Assembly: GCA_020062035.1 (NCBI GenBank)
Contig: JAGUXD010000044.1
Coordinates: 1 to 7,986 of the forward strand
DNA from: Candidatus Brocadiia bacterium
GTDB lineage: Bacteria; Planctomycetota; MHYJ01; JACQXL01
DNA: 7,986 bases
Direction: 5' to 3'
Below are positions 1 to 6,511 of this stretch, in pieces. The notes beneath the pieces were generated by a model that saw only the letters and a program-made list of their open reading frames with translations, searched no databases and was not told the DNA's origin. A program made the position numbers and the translations under genes. Every line of letters starts with the position of its first letter. Positions within the stretch are counted from its first letter, which is position 1.

Positions 1-62
1 AATGGTAGAGTAGCCGGCTGTTAACCGGTTGGTTGTAGGTTCGAGTCCTACGCGGGGAGCCA
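1..62 (+). tRNA. tRNA-Asn (anticodon GTT), 5' end cut by window edge
   Basis: The 3' three quarters of a tRNA are visible. The anticodon arm pairs 13-17 with 25-29 around a 7-nt loop (18-24) whose centre, 20-22, is GTT, so the tRNA reads Asn codons. The T arm is a perfect 5-bp stem (35-39 with 47-51) around the loop TTCGAGT. The 3' acceptor strand GCGGGGA is at 52-58, the discriminator base G at 59, and CCA at 60-62 is encoded in the DNA. The 5' acceptor strand and the first half of the D arm, about 14 nt, lie before base 1. The D loop still carries the conserved GG at 4-5. It is convergent with the acylphosphatase gene, which ends 17 bp away. Confidence 0.96.
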
Positions 63-79
63 TCTTTAGTCTGGCGGAA

Positions 80-412
80 CTAATATTTTATATAAAACCC
101 TTTACTTTGAAACGGTTCAATATCTTTTAGTTCTTCCCATTTTATATCTACATTAGTTACCTCTGCCGAGAGCGGTCCGTGATGGCACCAGTTAATCATT
201 TTTTCTACTTTAGTTTTATCGCCTTGAAAAACGGCCTCCACTCGACCTGAGGGTAGATTTTTTACCCAGCCGGCTAACCCAAGCGCAAGGGCTTTTTGTT
301 TGGTATGGGCGCGAAAAAAGACGCCTTGCACCTGCCCTGAAATCCAGAGATGAACTTGAACTATATTATTCACCCCGTTAGAGATGTTGTTTGAATCAGT
401 GCTTGTATCCAT
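80..412 (-). CDS. acyP: Acylphosphatase
   Basis: Small soluble enzyme (110 aa) that hydrolyses acyl phosphates such as acetyl phosphate or 1,3-bisphosphoglycerate to carboxylate and phosphate. The family signature is clear: the phosphate-binding loop GQVQGVFFR at about residues 26-34, ending in the catalytic Arg34, then GWVKNLPSGRVEA at about 48-60 with the catalytic Asn52. The usual length is 90-100 aa. The extra residues are an Asn/Ser/Thr-rich stretch of about 18 residues before the first beta strand (VQVHLWISG). The ATG at 412 has a weak purine-rich signal, AGGAAAGG at 423-430, about 10 nt upstream. It is the last gene of the - strand block, 90 bp after the NYN nuclease gene. That gap contains only a small GGAC/GTCC hairpin at 459-470 and no convincing promoter, so read-through from upstream is likely. 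Confidence 0.95.
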   Translation of the reverse strand: MDTSTDSNNISNGVNNIVQVHLWISGQVQGVFFRAHTKQKALALGLAGWVKNLPSGRVEAVFQGDKTKVEKMINWCHHGPLSAEVTNVDIKWEELKDIEPFQSKGFYIKY

Positions 413-502
413 AAACGAACTACCTTTCCTACTTAAGAATCGCTTTACTCATCTGTCAGGACTGGCGTCCCCCGATAATTGACATTGTAGGATGCCCTAT
501 CT

Positions 503-1057
503 CTAACGGAGCGAGTTTTCCTGTCCGCCAAAGGCGGATACCCATTTTTCTACGGCGCCAGGGTTGCCATTAAGCCCAACAAACTTTTCTCTGGGTTCTC
601 CTTCGTCATATTTAGTATCTCTAACAGGGATAGATAATTCTCTGATAAACTTACTTACTGATATAATTTCAATACCGGTAGGGCGGGACTTTTTGAGTGT
701 ATCTGCTAAACTCTTATCAGAAGTTACTACCTTGATACTTTCCCTTGGCCGGGCAGAAATAAGTTGAAATATTACCTCATCTGCTGTAGAGCCACGACCA
801 GAAAAAACAATCTCTATTTGAGGACTTTCTTTTTGATGAGATTGTCCTGCTGGTGCTGGACTTTTATTACCATCAAAGACAACGATTATCTGGTATTTCT
901 TAGACGCCATATAGGTTTTAAGTTTAGAGATGAGATTTTCACGGGTTTTTAATAGGAAATCCTTTGATTTGAAGTTTATTTTATCTGTCTTTAAAGAACT
1001 TTGAGGATAAAATAATCCAGCAAAAATGAGGTTATAACCATCAATAATTAAAAGCAT
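503..1057 (-). CDS. YacP/Rae1-like NYN-domain ribonuclease
   Basis: Protein of 184 aa with the PIN-like NYN fold of the YacP (DUF901) family, whose Bacillus member Rae1 cleaves mRNA in the ribosomal A site. Four blocks carry the expected acidic metal-binding positions: LLIIDGYNLI (Asp6), IIVVFDGN (Asp62), FSGRGSTADEVI (Asp93) and VVTSDKSLA (Asp114). Residues 141-184 form a charged tail that keeps a family-like PREKF...W...FGG ending. The last codons (SAFGG) are written by a 15-bp GC-rich palindrome at 524-538, so the extreme C-terminus may have been remodelled by a repeat. Length is close to the usual figure of about 170 aa. No SD is visible before the ATG at 1057. The gene follows rseP by 64 bp and is probably cotranscribed. 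The family call is solid; ribosome-dependent cleavage is inferred from the Bacillus relative. Confidence 0.88.
   Translation of the reverse strand: MLLIIDGYNLIFAGLFYPQSSLKTDKINFKSKDFLLKTRENLISKLKTYMASKKYQIIVVFDGNKSPAPAGQSHQKESPQIEIVFSGRGSTADEVIFQLISARPRESIKVVTSDKSLADTLKKSRPTGIEIISVSKFIRELSIPVRDTKYDEGEPREKFVGLNGNPGAVEKWVSAFGGQENSLR
524..538. repeat. Short palindromic repeat, copy 1 (inside coding sequence)
   Basis: TCCGCCAAAGGCGGA lies in the last codons of the NYN nuclease gene, where the - strand reads TCC GCC TTT GGC GGA (Ser-Ala-Phe-Gly-Gly). It has the same 6-bp arms as the copy at 5877-5891 with a different 3-nt loop. It keeps the reading frame open. Confidence 0.6.
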
Positions 1058-1121
1058 CTTAAAATCAGCGTTTACTCTATCACGATGATACAGCAGGACA
1101 GACCATCCGGTGAGGAATGGG

Positions 1122-3032
1122 TTAAATCAACTTTAGAATTTTAGAGAACACATCGTGGACAGTAACCCAGGTAATTAACGATAATAAAAGAAACAAACCA
1201 ATATATTGTGCAATTGCTTGAACCTTGATATTTACTGGTGAGCCCTTAAATTTCTCAATCAAACAGAATAAAATACCGCCCCCATCTAAAATAGGTATTG
1301 GCAGAAGATTTAGAATTGCTAAATTAACGCTGATAAGTGCCAAGAGCCATAAAAAGTTGCTTAAGCCTTCACGCGCCATAACATAAGTAATCTGGATTAT
1401 CCCCACAGGGCCGGTTAAACCAGATAATGGCTCCTCGCCTATTATTAGTTTTTCCATTATCTGAAAGGTCAAGACCACAAGGTCTAATACCTCTGTGGTT
1501 CCTGCCTGTATGGCGGCTAAAAGAGGAAATTTTACTGTTACTGTTTCATACTTGAATTCTATTCCTAACTCGCCGATTTGCTCTATCTTCTTAGGAATAA
1601 CTTTGACTGTTTTAGTAACAGGTTCAGCCGAGTTTTCATCCCTGCCTGAGATAAGGCTCAGACGAGCAGATATTATGGTAACCTCTATCTCAGAATCTTT
1701 TGTCTCTTTTACAATCTCTTTTAATTGCATTAGATTAATGATGTCCCTTTCTATGAGTTTTCCTTTCTTTGTCCATCCGCTTGCTTTTATAATTTTATTC
1801 CCATAAGAAAACTCGGCATCTGATAAAGGAGAATTTGTTTTTACTTCACCTATTTCATTACTGCCAGATGGTGTTACTCCAATGAATCCCTTTCCGCTGT
1901 GCTCAGAACCAACAAGGAGATGTAAAAAGATGGTTTCCTCTGTCCCGGTTAAATTCTTTCTTAATACAGTCAGTTTTATACCCTTGCCGGCAGATGCTTT
2001 TATAACATCCGTAAATTTATTCCAAGACCTTATCGGTATATTATCTATGGCAATTATCCGGTCCTGTTTTTGAAGACCGCCAGAGGCACCTGGCGAGTCT
2101 TTTCTTACCTCTCCTATTATTGCTGGTATAATACCATCTATTTCTAAATCATAATCATCTGGCTCCTTTAATCTTTTTGCGGTAGGGGTGACTGACATAA
2201 TTTGTTCAGTATTTCCTCTGCAGATTTTTATTTCTGTTGGCAATGAGGGTCTCTTATGAATAATGTAAGAAATATCATTGGCTGAGGAAACAAACTCGCC
2301 AGCAACCATAATAATTCTGTCATTTTTTTTAAGACCCGCTTTTTCTGCCGCCGAACCGTGGTTGACTTTTTTAACTATATTATTCGGCGGTAAAACCCCC
2401 ATACCCTGCGAACCCTGTGCTATAATATCTATAATAACCTCTTTTCCGTTTCTATTCACTTTAAGTTTAAGAGGCGTTCCCTTAGGACAACGAATAACCT
2501 CACGGCGATAGTCATTATTGCTTCTAACCGGATATTCAATATCTTTTTCAGGATTAATGATAGATAAGATAATGTCACCTTTTTGAAGGGAACTATGCCA
2601 TTCGCTTGAGCCATGAGCCATCTCGCCGACAAGAGGTGAGTAAAAGTTTATTCCTATCAGATAACTTATAACACACAGCGGAAAGGCAATCAGAAAATTC
2701 ATCAGGGCACCGCTTGTAAATATCTTTACCCTTGTTAAAGGAGGTTTAGAAAGAAATTCATCATCCCTGGAAGGCTTTGCTGGAGTGGATTCAGATATAT
2801 GTTCACCTGCTAATTTAACAAAACCGCCTAATGGGACTAAAGCGATTCTATATTCGGTATCGCCCTTTTTTCTTTTCCATAGAGCAGGTCCAAAGCCGAT
2901 AGAAAAGACCTCTACTTTTACTGCGTATCTACGAGCAGCGATAAAATGCCCAAGTTCATGGACAAAAATCACTATCGCAATCCCAGCAATAACCAGCAAG
3001 ACGCCCTGTGTAGAGCCAAATATTTCTATCAT
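1122..3032 (-). CDS. rseP: RseP-type site-2 zinc metalloprotease with enlarged PDZ region
   Basis: Intramembrane zinc protease (636 aa) of the RseP/M50B family, which cleaves anti-sigma factors and leftover signal peptides within the inner membrane. Transmembrane segment 1 carries the zinc motif HELGH (residues 25-29). It is followed by the conserved FSIGFGP and ALVPLGGFVKLAGE segments and a second membrane segment at about 104-128. The C-terminal part has GPVGI (541-545), a transmembrane segment near 559-577, NLLPIPILDGG with the third zinc ligand Asp583, and a final membrane helix at about 607-625. Between them, residues 130-480 hold about four PDZ-like modules (roughly 133-205, 210-284, 298-374 and 380-480). 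Modules 2 and 3 are the clearest, with KAGLKKNDRI and GGLQKQDRI. E. coli RseP has two PDZ domains and about 450 aa. The SD AGGGAA (3041-3046) lies 8 nt before the ATG. The gene starts 15 bp after dxr, a common bacterial pairing. Confidence 0.95.
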   Translation of the reverse strand: MIEIFGSTQGVLLVIAGIAIVIFVHELGHFIAARRYAVKVEVFSIGFGPALWKRKKGDTEYRIALVPLGGFVKLAGEHISESTPAKPSRDDEFLSKPPLTRVKIFTSGALMNFLIAFPLCVISYLIGINFYSPLVGEMAHGSSEWHSSLQKGDIILSIINPEKDIEYPVRSNNDYRREVIRCPKGTPLKLKVNRNGKEVIIDIIAQGSQGMGVLPPNNIVKKVNHGSAAEKAGLKKNDRIIMVAGEFVSSANDISYIIHKRPSLPTEIKICRGNTEQIMSVTPTAKRLKEPDDYDLEIDGIIPAIIGEVRKDSPGASGGLQKQDRIIAIDNIPIRSWNKFTDVIKASAGKGIKLTVLRKNLTGTEETIFLHLLVGSEHSGKGFIGVTPSGSNEIGEVKTNSPLSDAEFSYGNKIIKASGWTKKGKLIERDIINLMQLKEIVKETKDSEIEVTIISARLSLISGRDENSAEPVTKTVKVIPKKIEQIGELGIEFKYETVTVKFPLLAAIQAGTTEVLDLVVLTFQIMEKLIIGEEPLSGLTGPVGIIQITYVMAREGLSNFLWLLALISVNLAILNLLPIPILDGGGILFCLIEKFKGSPVNIKVQAIAQYIGLFLLLSLITWVTVHDVFSKILKLI

Positions 3033-3040
3033 TTATAATG

Positions 3041-3046
3041 TTCCCT
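3041..3046 (-). promoter_or_regulatory. Shine-Dalgarno site of rseP
   Basis: AGGGAA on the - strand, 8 nt before the rseP ATG, within the 15-bp dxr-rseP gap. It is the clearest SD in the window and supports the ATG at 3032. Most other genes here have weak SDs or none. Confidence 0.7.
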
Positions 3047-3047
3047 A

Positions 3048-4244
3048 TCACATTCGCCGAGCCAGCGAGATATGAGACTGCTCAACGGTCAGCCGTGCCC
3101 AACGGTCCGCTTTCTTTATATTGTCCATCGTTAATCTAAGGGGCTTATGCTTCCTGAGGACATAACTAACTAATTTACTGATTTCTGTAAAGGAAATCTT
3201 TTTATTTAAGAATAATTTTACTGCTTCTTCATTAGTCGCATTAAGGACCGCACCTGTTGTTTTGCCTCTGCGAATTACTTCGTAGCCCAGTAATAAAGCA
3301 GGGAATCTTTTCGTATCCGGCTCAATAAAAGTAAGTGATAATTTCTTAATATGAGAAAAATCAATCGGTTTTACAACCGATGGCGCTCTCTCAGGATAGG
3401 TCAAAGCATATTGGATAGGTAATCTCATATCCGGCGGGTTCATCTGTGCAATGACCGAGCCGTCTATAAATTCTACCATCGCATGCACAATAGATTGCGG
3501 ATGAATAACCACCTTTATTTTATCAGCCGGAACCCCAAACAGATAATGTGCCTCAATAATTTCTAACGCCTTATTCATCAATGTTGCAGAGTCAATCGTG
3601 ATTTTAGAGCCCATTTTGTAGGTAGGATGTTCAAGGGCAGAAGCGGGTGTTACCCTGGAAAGTTTTTCCCCTGCTAAATTATAAAATGGACCTCCTGAAG
3701 CAGTCAGAACCACTTTTTTTATCTGCGCGATATCCCTGTCGCATTGATTAAATATCTGGAATAGACCGCTATGTTCACTATCAATCGGAATAACCTTCTT
3801 AAAACCAGGCAATCTCCTGAGTAATCCACCAGACATTACTAAAGATTCTTTATTAGCCAGGGCGACTATTTTATTTGACTGAATCGCCCAGAGCGTCGGA
3901 TATAACCCCTCGGCACCGGAGATAGCAGAGACAACAATATCCACATCAGGCGAATACACAAGTTTTCTTATTTCATTCTCGCCATACAGCACGATGGTAT
4001 TATTTTTACCAGATAATTTTCTTTTTAGTATGTCATAAGCAGTATAATCGCTCATTATTGTTAGGCTGGGTTTAAATTGCCTGATTTGTTTAAGGATTAC
4101 CTGCCAGTTAGAATTACTCACCAATGCCTTGATACGAAAGCGATATTGGTGATGTGGGTTTTTATTGAGGTTTGCAACTACCGATAAAGTATTCTGTCCA
4201 ATAGAACCGGATGCTCCAAGTATAACAACATTTTGGGATTTCAT
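3048..4244 (-). CDS. dxr: 1-deoxy-D-xylulose 5-phosphate reductoisomerase
   Basis: Cytosolic enzyme (398 aa, normal family length) for the first committed step of the MEP isoprenoid pathway: DXP + NADPH to 2-C-methyl-D-erythritol 4-phosphate. The N-terminal Rossmann nucleotide-binding loop is GASGSIG (residues 10-16). The catalytic domain contains ANKESLVMSGG (130-140), IDSEHS (154-159) with metal ligands Asp155 and Glu157, LTASGGPF (180-187), and KITIDSATLMNKALE (214-228) with the third metal ligand Glu228. These are followed by HPQSIVHAMVEF and MNPPDMRLPIQYAL. The usual NKGLE and HPxWxMG read NKALE and HPTYKMG here, conservative changes. The ATG overlaps the cyclase stop codon as ATGA (4241-4244), which implies translational coupling. 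A short AGGT at 4251-4254 lies 6 nt upstream. Confidence 0.98.
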   Translation of the reverse strand: MKSQNVVILGASGSIGQNTLSVVANLNKNPHHQYRFRIKALVSNSNWQVILKQIRQFKPSLTIMSDYTAYDILKRKLSGKNNTIVLYGENEIRKLVYSPDVDIVVSAISGAEGLYPTLWAIQSNKIVALANKESLVMSGGLLRRLPGFKKVIPIDSEHSGLFQIFNQCDRDIAQIKKVVLTASGGPFYNLAGEKLSRVTPASALEHPTYKMGSKITIDSATLMNKALEIIEAHYLFGVPADKIKVVIHPQSIVHAMVEFIDGSVIAQMNPPDMRLPIQYALTYPERAPSVVKPIDFSHIKKLSLTFIEPDTKRFPALLLGYEVIRRGKTTGAVLNATNEEAVKLFLNKKISFTEISKLVSYVLRKHKPLRLTMDNIKKADRWARLTVEQSHISLARRM

Positions 4245-5809
4245 ACTATTACCTGATACACTTTTATTTCTTTCTCTTTACCTTTAAGTTGAATTAGTCC
4301 GAGGTCTTTTACAGGGATGCCGTATGGTTTGATAGATTGATAGGTCTGTTCACCGATAACTATCTGATTCGTCTCGCCAAATTTACTAATACGACTTGCA
4401 ATGTTGACCGTATCACCTAAGACAGTATATTCTATGCGTTTTTTAGAGCCGATATTTCCGGCAACTACCATTCCGCTATTTACACCAATGCGGACATTAT
4501 AGCGTAGGATATCGTCCCCTTTTTGAGAGATGACCGATTGGATGATTTTCATTGCGCATCTTGTTGCATTAATAGCGTGTTCAGGCTGGTCAAATGGTGC
4601 GCCGAATATCGCCATAATCTCATCTCCGATATACTTATTGACGCTTCCTTTATGCTCAAAAATAATCTGGGTTGAGTTTTCAAAGAACTCATTCAACATC
4701 TGGGCTATCCGGGAAGGCGAATTCTTCTCGGATAAGGTAGTAAAGTTCTGAATATCCGCAAATAAAACCGTTATATCTCTCTCATCAACCACAAAATCAA
4801 CGCCGCCCCTGGAAACAATCATCTCAACCACATCAGGCGAATGGAAACGTTCTAAATTGCCCCTTAACAATGCTTCTTTATTGAGTTCATTAAAAAGTTC
4901 GTCCTGTTTAATCCTAATCGCAACCTGATTGGCAAACGCACCTAATAAATCAATATCATCGGATGTAAAACAATGTGATTGGAGAAGGTTATCAATATAG
5001 ATGACGCCTAAAACATCCTGTTTTTCCCAGAGCGGAACACAGAGTGCTGAACGGATATGTTGTTGGACAATGGACATTCCGGCAGAAAATCGCTCATCTG
5101 CCATCGCATCAGTTGTGATTATAGAAACCTTATCCTGAACTACTTTATTTACAATAGTTTGTGATACCTTTAGATGCTCTTTCAGGTTTCCTTGTACCCG
5201 GTCGCGGGAAAGTTGCGGAACTAAAGAACCTGTCTTTTTATCAATAAGCATTATTATCCCGCGGTCTGCCTTAATAAAATCAAAGATAGAATACATCGTA
5301 ATATCTAAAACCTCCTCTAGAGTCGTTGCAGAGGTAACTGCTTTACCTAATTGATACAAGATAAAAAATTTCTTACTATCTTTGCTTTCTTCTAACCTTA
5401 AACTAAAAGGTGCAGCGGCAAGGGATTCTCCTGCCTTTTGCATCTCTTTGATATTCAGCCGATATTCCAGAGGAATCTCGTTTATCTTTCTGACGATATC
5501 GCCACTGGCATAGGTAACTTGAGGAGTATGCTCAAAGAGCAAGATGGTTTGTCCTATTGTAATCTCGTCATTATTCTTCAAAAACGCAGAAGTTATTTTA
5601 TTATTATTAAGAAATGTTCCATCAGCACTTTTTAAATCATTAATTATAAAGTGTTCCCCTTGCTTTTGTATCTCACAGTGATTACGGGAAGATAGCTTAT
5701 CAGAAATTTCCACATCAGCCCCTACTCCTCTGCCGATAACGACTCTTGGCTTGGTGATTTGGAATTCCTTTATTATCTGGTTATTTTTCTTTACTATTAA
5801 AACTGCCAT
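4241..5809 (-). CDS. FHA-GAF-class III adenylate cyclase
   Basis: Predicted soluble signalling enzyme (522 aa) making cAMP from ATP. Domain order: FHA (about 1-95), with GRGVGADVEISD, SRNH at 41-44 and a conserved Asn near 68, the phosphothreonine-binding surface; a linker at 96-145; GAF (about 148-300), with ADRGIIMLID and CVPLWEKQDVLGVIYIDN; a short helical linker (300-335); and a class III cyclase domain (about 340-522). In the cyclase the metal ligands are Asp352 (VLFADIQNFT) and Asp396 (YIGDEIMAIFG). Lys392 and Asp466 (LGDTVN) are the residue pair that specifies adenine rather than guanine. Asn469 and Arg473 (NIASR) are the transition-state residues. All catalytic positions are intact and I see no transmembrane segment. 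It is the first gene of the dxr-rseP operon and overlaps dxr by 4 bp. The ATG at 5809 has no SD but starts an ideal FHA first strand. Adenylate specificity is an inference from these residues. Confidence 0.94.
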   Translation of the reverse strand: MAVLIVKKNNQIIKEFQITKPRVVIGRGVGADVEISDKLSSRNHCEIQKQGEHFIINDLKSADGTFLNNNKITSAFLKNNDEITIGQTILLFEHTPQVTYASGDIVRKINEIPLEYRLNIKEMQKAGESLAAAPFSLRLEESKDSKKFFILYQLGKAVTSATTLEEVLDITMYSIFDFIKADRGIIMLIDKKTGSLVPQLSRDRVQGNLKEHLKVSQTIVNKVVQDKVSIITTDAMADERFSAGMSIVQQHIRSALCVPLWEKQDVLGVIYIDNLLQSHCFTSDDIDLLGAFANQVAIRIKQDELFNELNKEALLRGNLERFHSPDVVEMIVSRGGVDFVVDERDITVLFADIQNFTTLSEKNSPSRIAQMLNEFFENSTQIIFEHKGSVNKYIGDEIMAIFGAPFDQPEHAINATRCAMKIIQSVISQKGDDILRYNVRIGVNSGMVVAGNIGSKKRIEYTVLGDTVNIASRISKFGETNQIVIGEQTYQSIKPYGIPVKDLGLIQLKGKEKEIKVYQVIV

Positions 5810-5835
5810 ATATTTTTGTTTTGCTCGTTGTTAGC

Positions 5836-5853
5836 CCCTGATATATATCAGGG
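5836..5853. repeat. 18-bp perfect palindrome in the cyclase 5' UTR (possible operator)
   Basis: CCCTGATATATATCAGGG is a perfect two-fold palindrome 27-44 bp before the cyclase ATG. It lies just downstream of the predicted transcription start (about 5859). The size and symmetry suit a dimeric repressor or activator site. In RNA it could form a hairpin. On the + strand it is followed by TTAATTTTTT and looks like a terminator, but no + strand gene upstream would need one. Confidence 0.5.
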
Positions 5854-5865
5854 TTAATTTTTTGT

Positions 5866-5894
5866 ATTATAACATCTCCGCCAGAGGCGGACAA
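5866..5894 (-). promoter_or_regulatory. Predicted sigma70-type promoter of the cyclase-dxr-rseP operon
   Basis: On the - strand, TTGTCC (5889-5894, 4 of 6 to the -35 consensus) is separated by 17 bp from a perfect TATAAT (5866-5871). Transcription would begin near 5859, giving a 5' UTR of about 50 nt. The -35 box shares bases with the right end of the TCCGCC...GGCGGA palindrome at 5877-5891, which fills most of the spacer. Predicted by eye only. Confidence 0.6.
5877..5891. repeat. Short palindromic repeat, copy 2
   Basis: TCCGCCAGAGGCGGA: two 6-bp GC arms around a 3-nt loop. It differs only in the loop from the copy at 524-538. GC-rich in an AT-rich intergenic region, it sits inside the predicted operon promoter. 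A half copy (TCCGCCAGA on the - strand) lies at 70-78 beside the tRNA. This looks like a dispersed genomic repeat, though only two full copies are visible. Confidence 0.6.
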
Positions 5895-5963
5895 GTAAAA
5901 ACAGAAAAGTCAAATATCCTTTCTATTTTTTACCAGAAGCATTTTTTAGAGTATAGAAAAGTA

Positions 5964-5992
5964 TTGACAACAACATTGTAATTAATTATTAG
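5964..5992 (+). promoter_or_regulatory. Predicted promoter of the small exported protein gene
   Basis: A perfect TTGACA (5964-5969) is followed after 17 bp by TATTAG (5987-5992, 4 of 6 to the -10 consensus). The expected start near 5999-6000 is only 2-3 nt before the ATG at 6002, so the mRNA would be leaderless or nearly so. This agrees with the lack of any SD. The -10 region lies in an AT-rich stretch with a repeated TTATTAG, so its exact register is uncertain. Confidence 0.55.
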
Positions 5993-6001
5993 TTATTAGT
6001 T

Positions 6002-6493
6002 ATGAATTATAAATTATTCCTTTTTACTTTATTAAACATTTGTTTATCATTTTCTGTCTGCACGCGGTCAACGGGTTTGTATGATATCAAGTCAGCGATG
6101 AGCGATAAAAATATTTTTTCACAACGACTATCCAGAAAAGTCAAAGAGGTTGGAATGCTTTCTTTTAAGATGATAAAGTTATCAGATGGAACTATCATCG
6201 GTTACTTAGAAGAAACCGAAAATATTATAGATACATCGTATGCCAAAGAAAGTAAACAGACCCAAAAACTCTATTATGTTTATGATATAGATTTTAATAA
6301 AACAGGATTTATTACAGAGCATGGAACAGTTTCAGTGTATAAATATACTAGTCAAGGCAGTGTTATTCAAATAGCCCACGGTGAGGTTTATACGCTTGAG
6401 GCGAGCGTTAAAAAACTCCTTTCTTACCCCTTAACCAAGGCAATTTATTGGGAAGATTTTGAGCCGGCACCACCCTGGAGCCAAAGGCATTAG
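6002..6493 (+). CDS. Small exported protein of unknown function (possible lipoprotein)
   Basis: I do not recognise this 163-aa protein. Residues 1-20 look like a signal peptide: Lys4, then a hydrophobic run FLFTLLNICLSFSVC. Cys20 could be a lipidation site, but SFSVC is a poor lipobox, so ordinary secretion or anchoring is also possible. The mature part is charged and looks rich in short beta strands: an FKMIKLSDGTIIGYL strand pair (55-69), then YYVYDIDFNKTGFITEHGTVSVYKY (91-115), which reads like a beta-hairpin repeat, and a helix EASVKKLL (133-140). The tail is Trp/Pro-rich (EPAPPWS). It is the only complete + strand CDS in the window. It diverges from the cyclase operon and converges with the acyl-CoA dehydrogenase, 18 bp apart. 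A 63-codon antisense frame across its start is probably meaningless. That it is a real gene is supported by the signal peptide and the TTGACA promoter. Confidence 0.7.
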   Translation: MNYKLFLFTLLNICLSFSVCTRSTGLYDIKSAMSDKNIFSQRLSRKVKEVGMLSFKMIKLSDGTIIGYLEETENIIDTSYAKESKQTQKLYYVYDIDFNKTGFITEHGTVSVYKYTSQGSVIQIAHGEVYTLEASVKKLLSYPLTKAIYWEDFEPAPPWSQRH

Positions 6494-6509
6494 TCCCGCT
6501 TCAGCAGGA
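6494..6509. terminator. Hairpin between convergent genes (possible bidirectional terminator)
   Basis: TCCCGC-TTCA-GCAGGA forms a 6-bp stem with one G-T wobble around a 4-nt loop. It fills the 18-bp gap between the stop codons at 6493 (+) and 6512 (-). Flanking ATTAG (6489-6493) and CTAAT (6517-6521) could add a second stem. Neither strand has a proper T-run after it, so termination would be weak or factor-assisted. Confidence 0.35.
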
Positions 6510-6511
6510 TT

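Noticed and set aside
66..83. TTAGT...ACTAA stem after the tRNA as a terminator
   Set aside because: Only 5 AT-rich base pairs with an 8-nt loop and no clean T-run; too weak to call.
479..484. TTGACA on the + strand as a promoter
   Set aside because: No acceptable -10 box at the right distance, and it would run antisense into the nuclease gene with no + strand gene downstream.
454..484. TGTCA/TGACA and GGAC/GTCC nested stems as an attenuator or riboswitch before acylphosphatase
   Set aside because: The stems are 4-5 bp with a 9-nt bulge and match no known riboswitch; chance pairing is likely.
1495..3075. Several + strand open frames opposite rseP
   Set aside because: They are shadows of the - strand rseP reading frame, which has full family motifs throughout.
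5836..5862. Palindrome plus T-rich tract as a + strand terminator
   Set aside because: There is no + strand gene upstream for more than 5 kb; the site is better explained as part of the cyclase 5' UTR.
6007..6198. 63-codon frame on the - strand opposite the small exported protein
   Set aside because: It is antisense to a better-supported gene with a signal peptide and promoter, and shows no recognisable motif.
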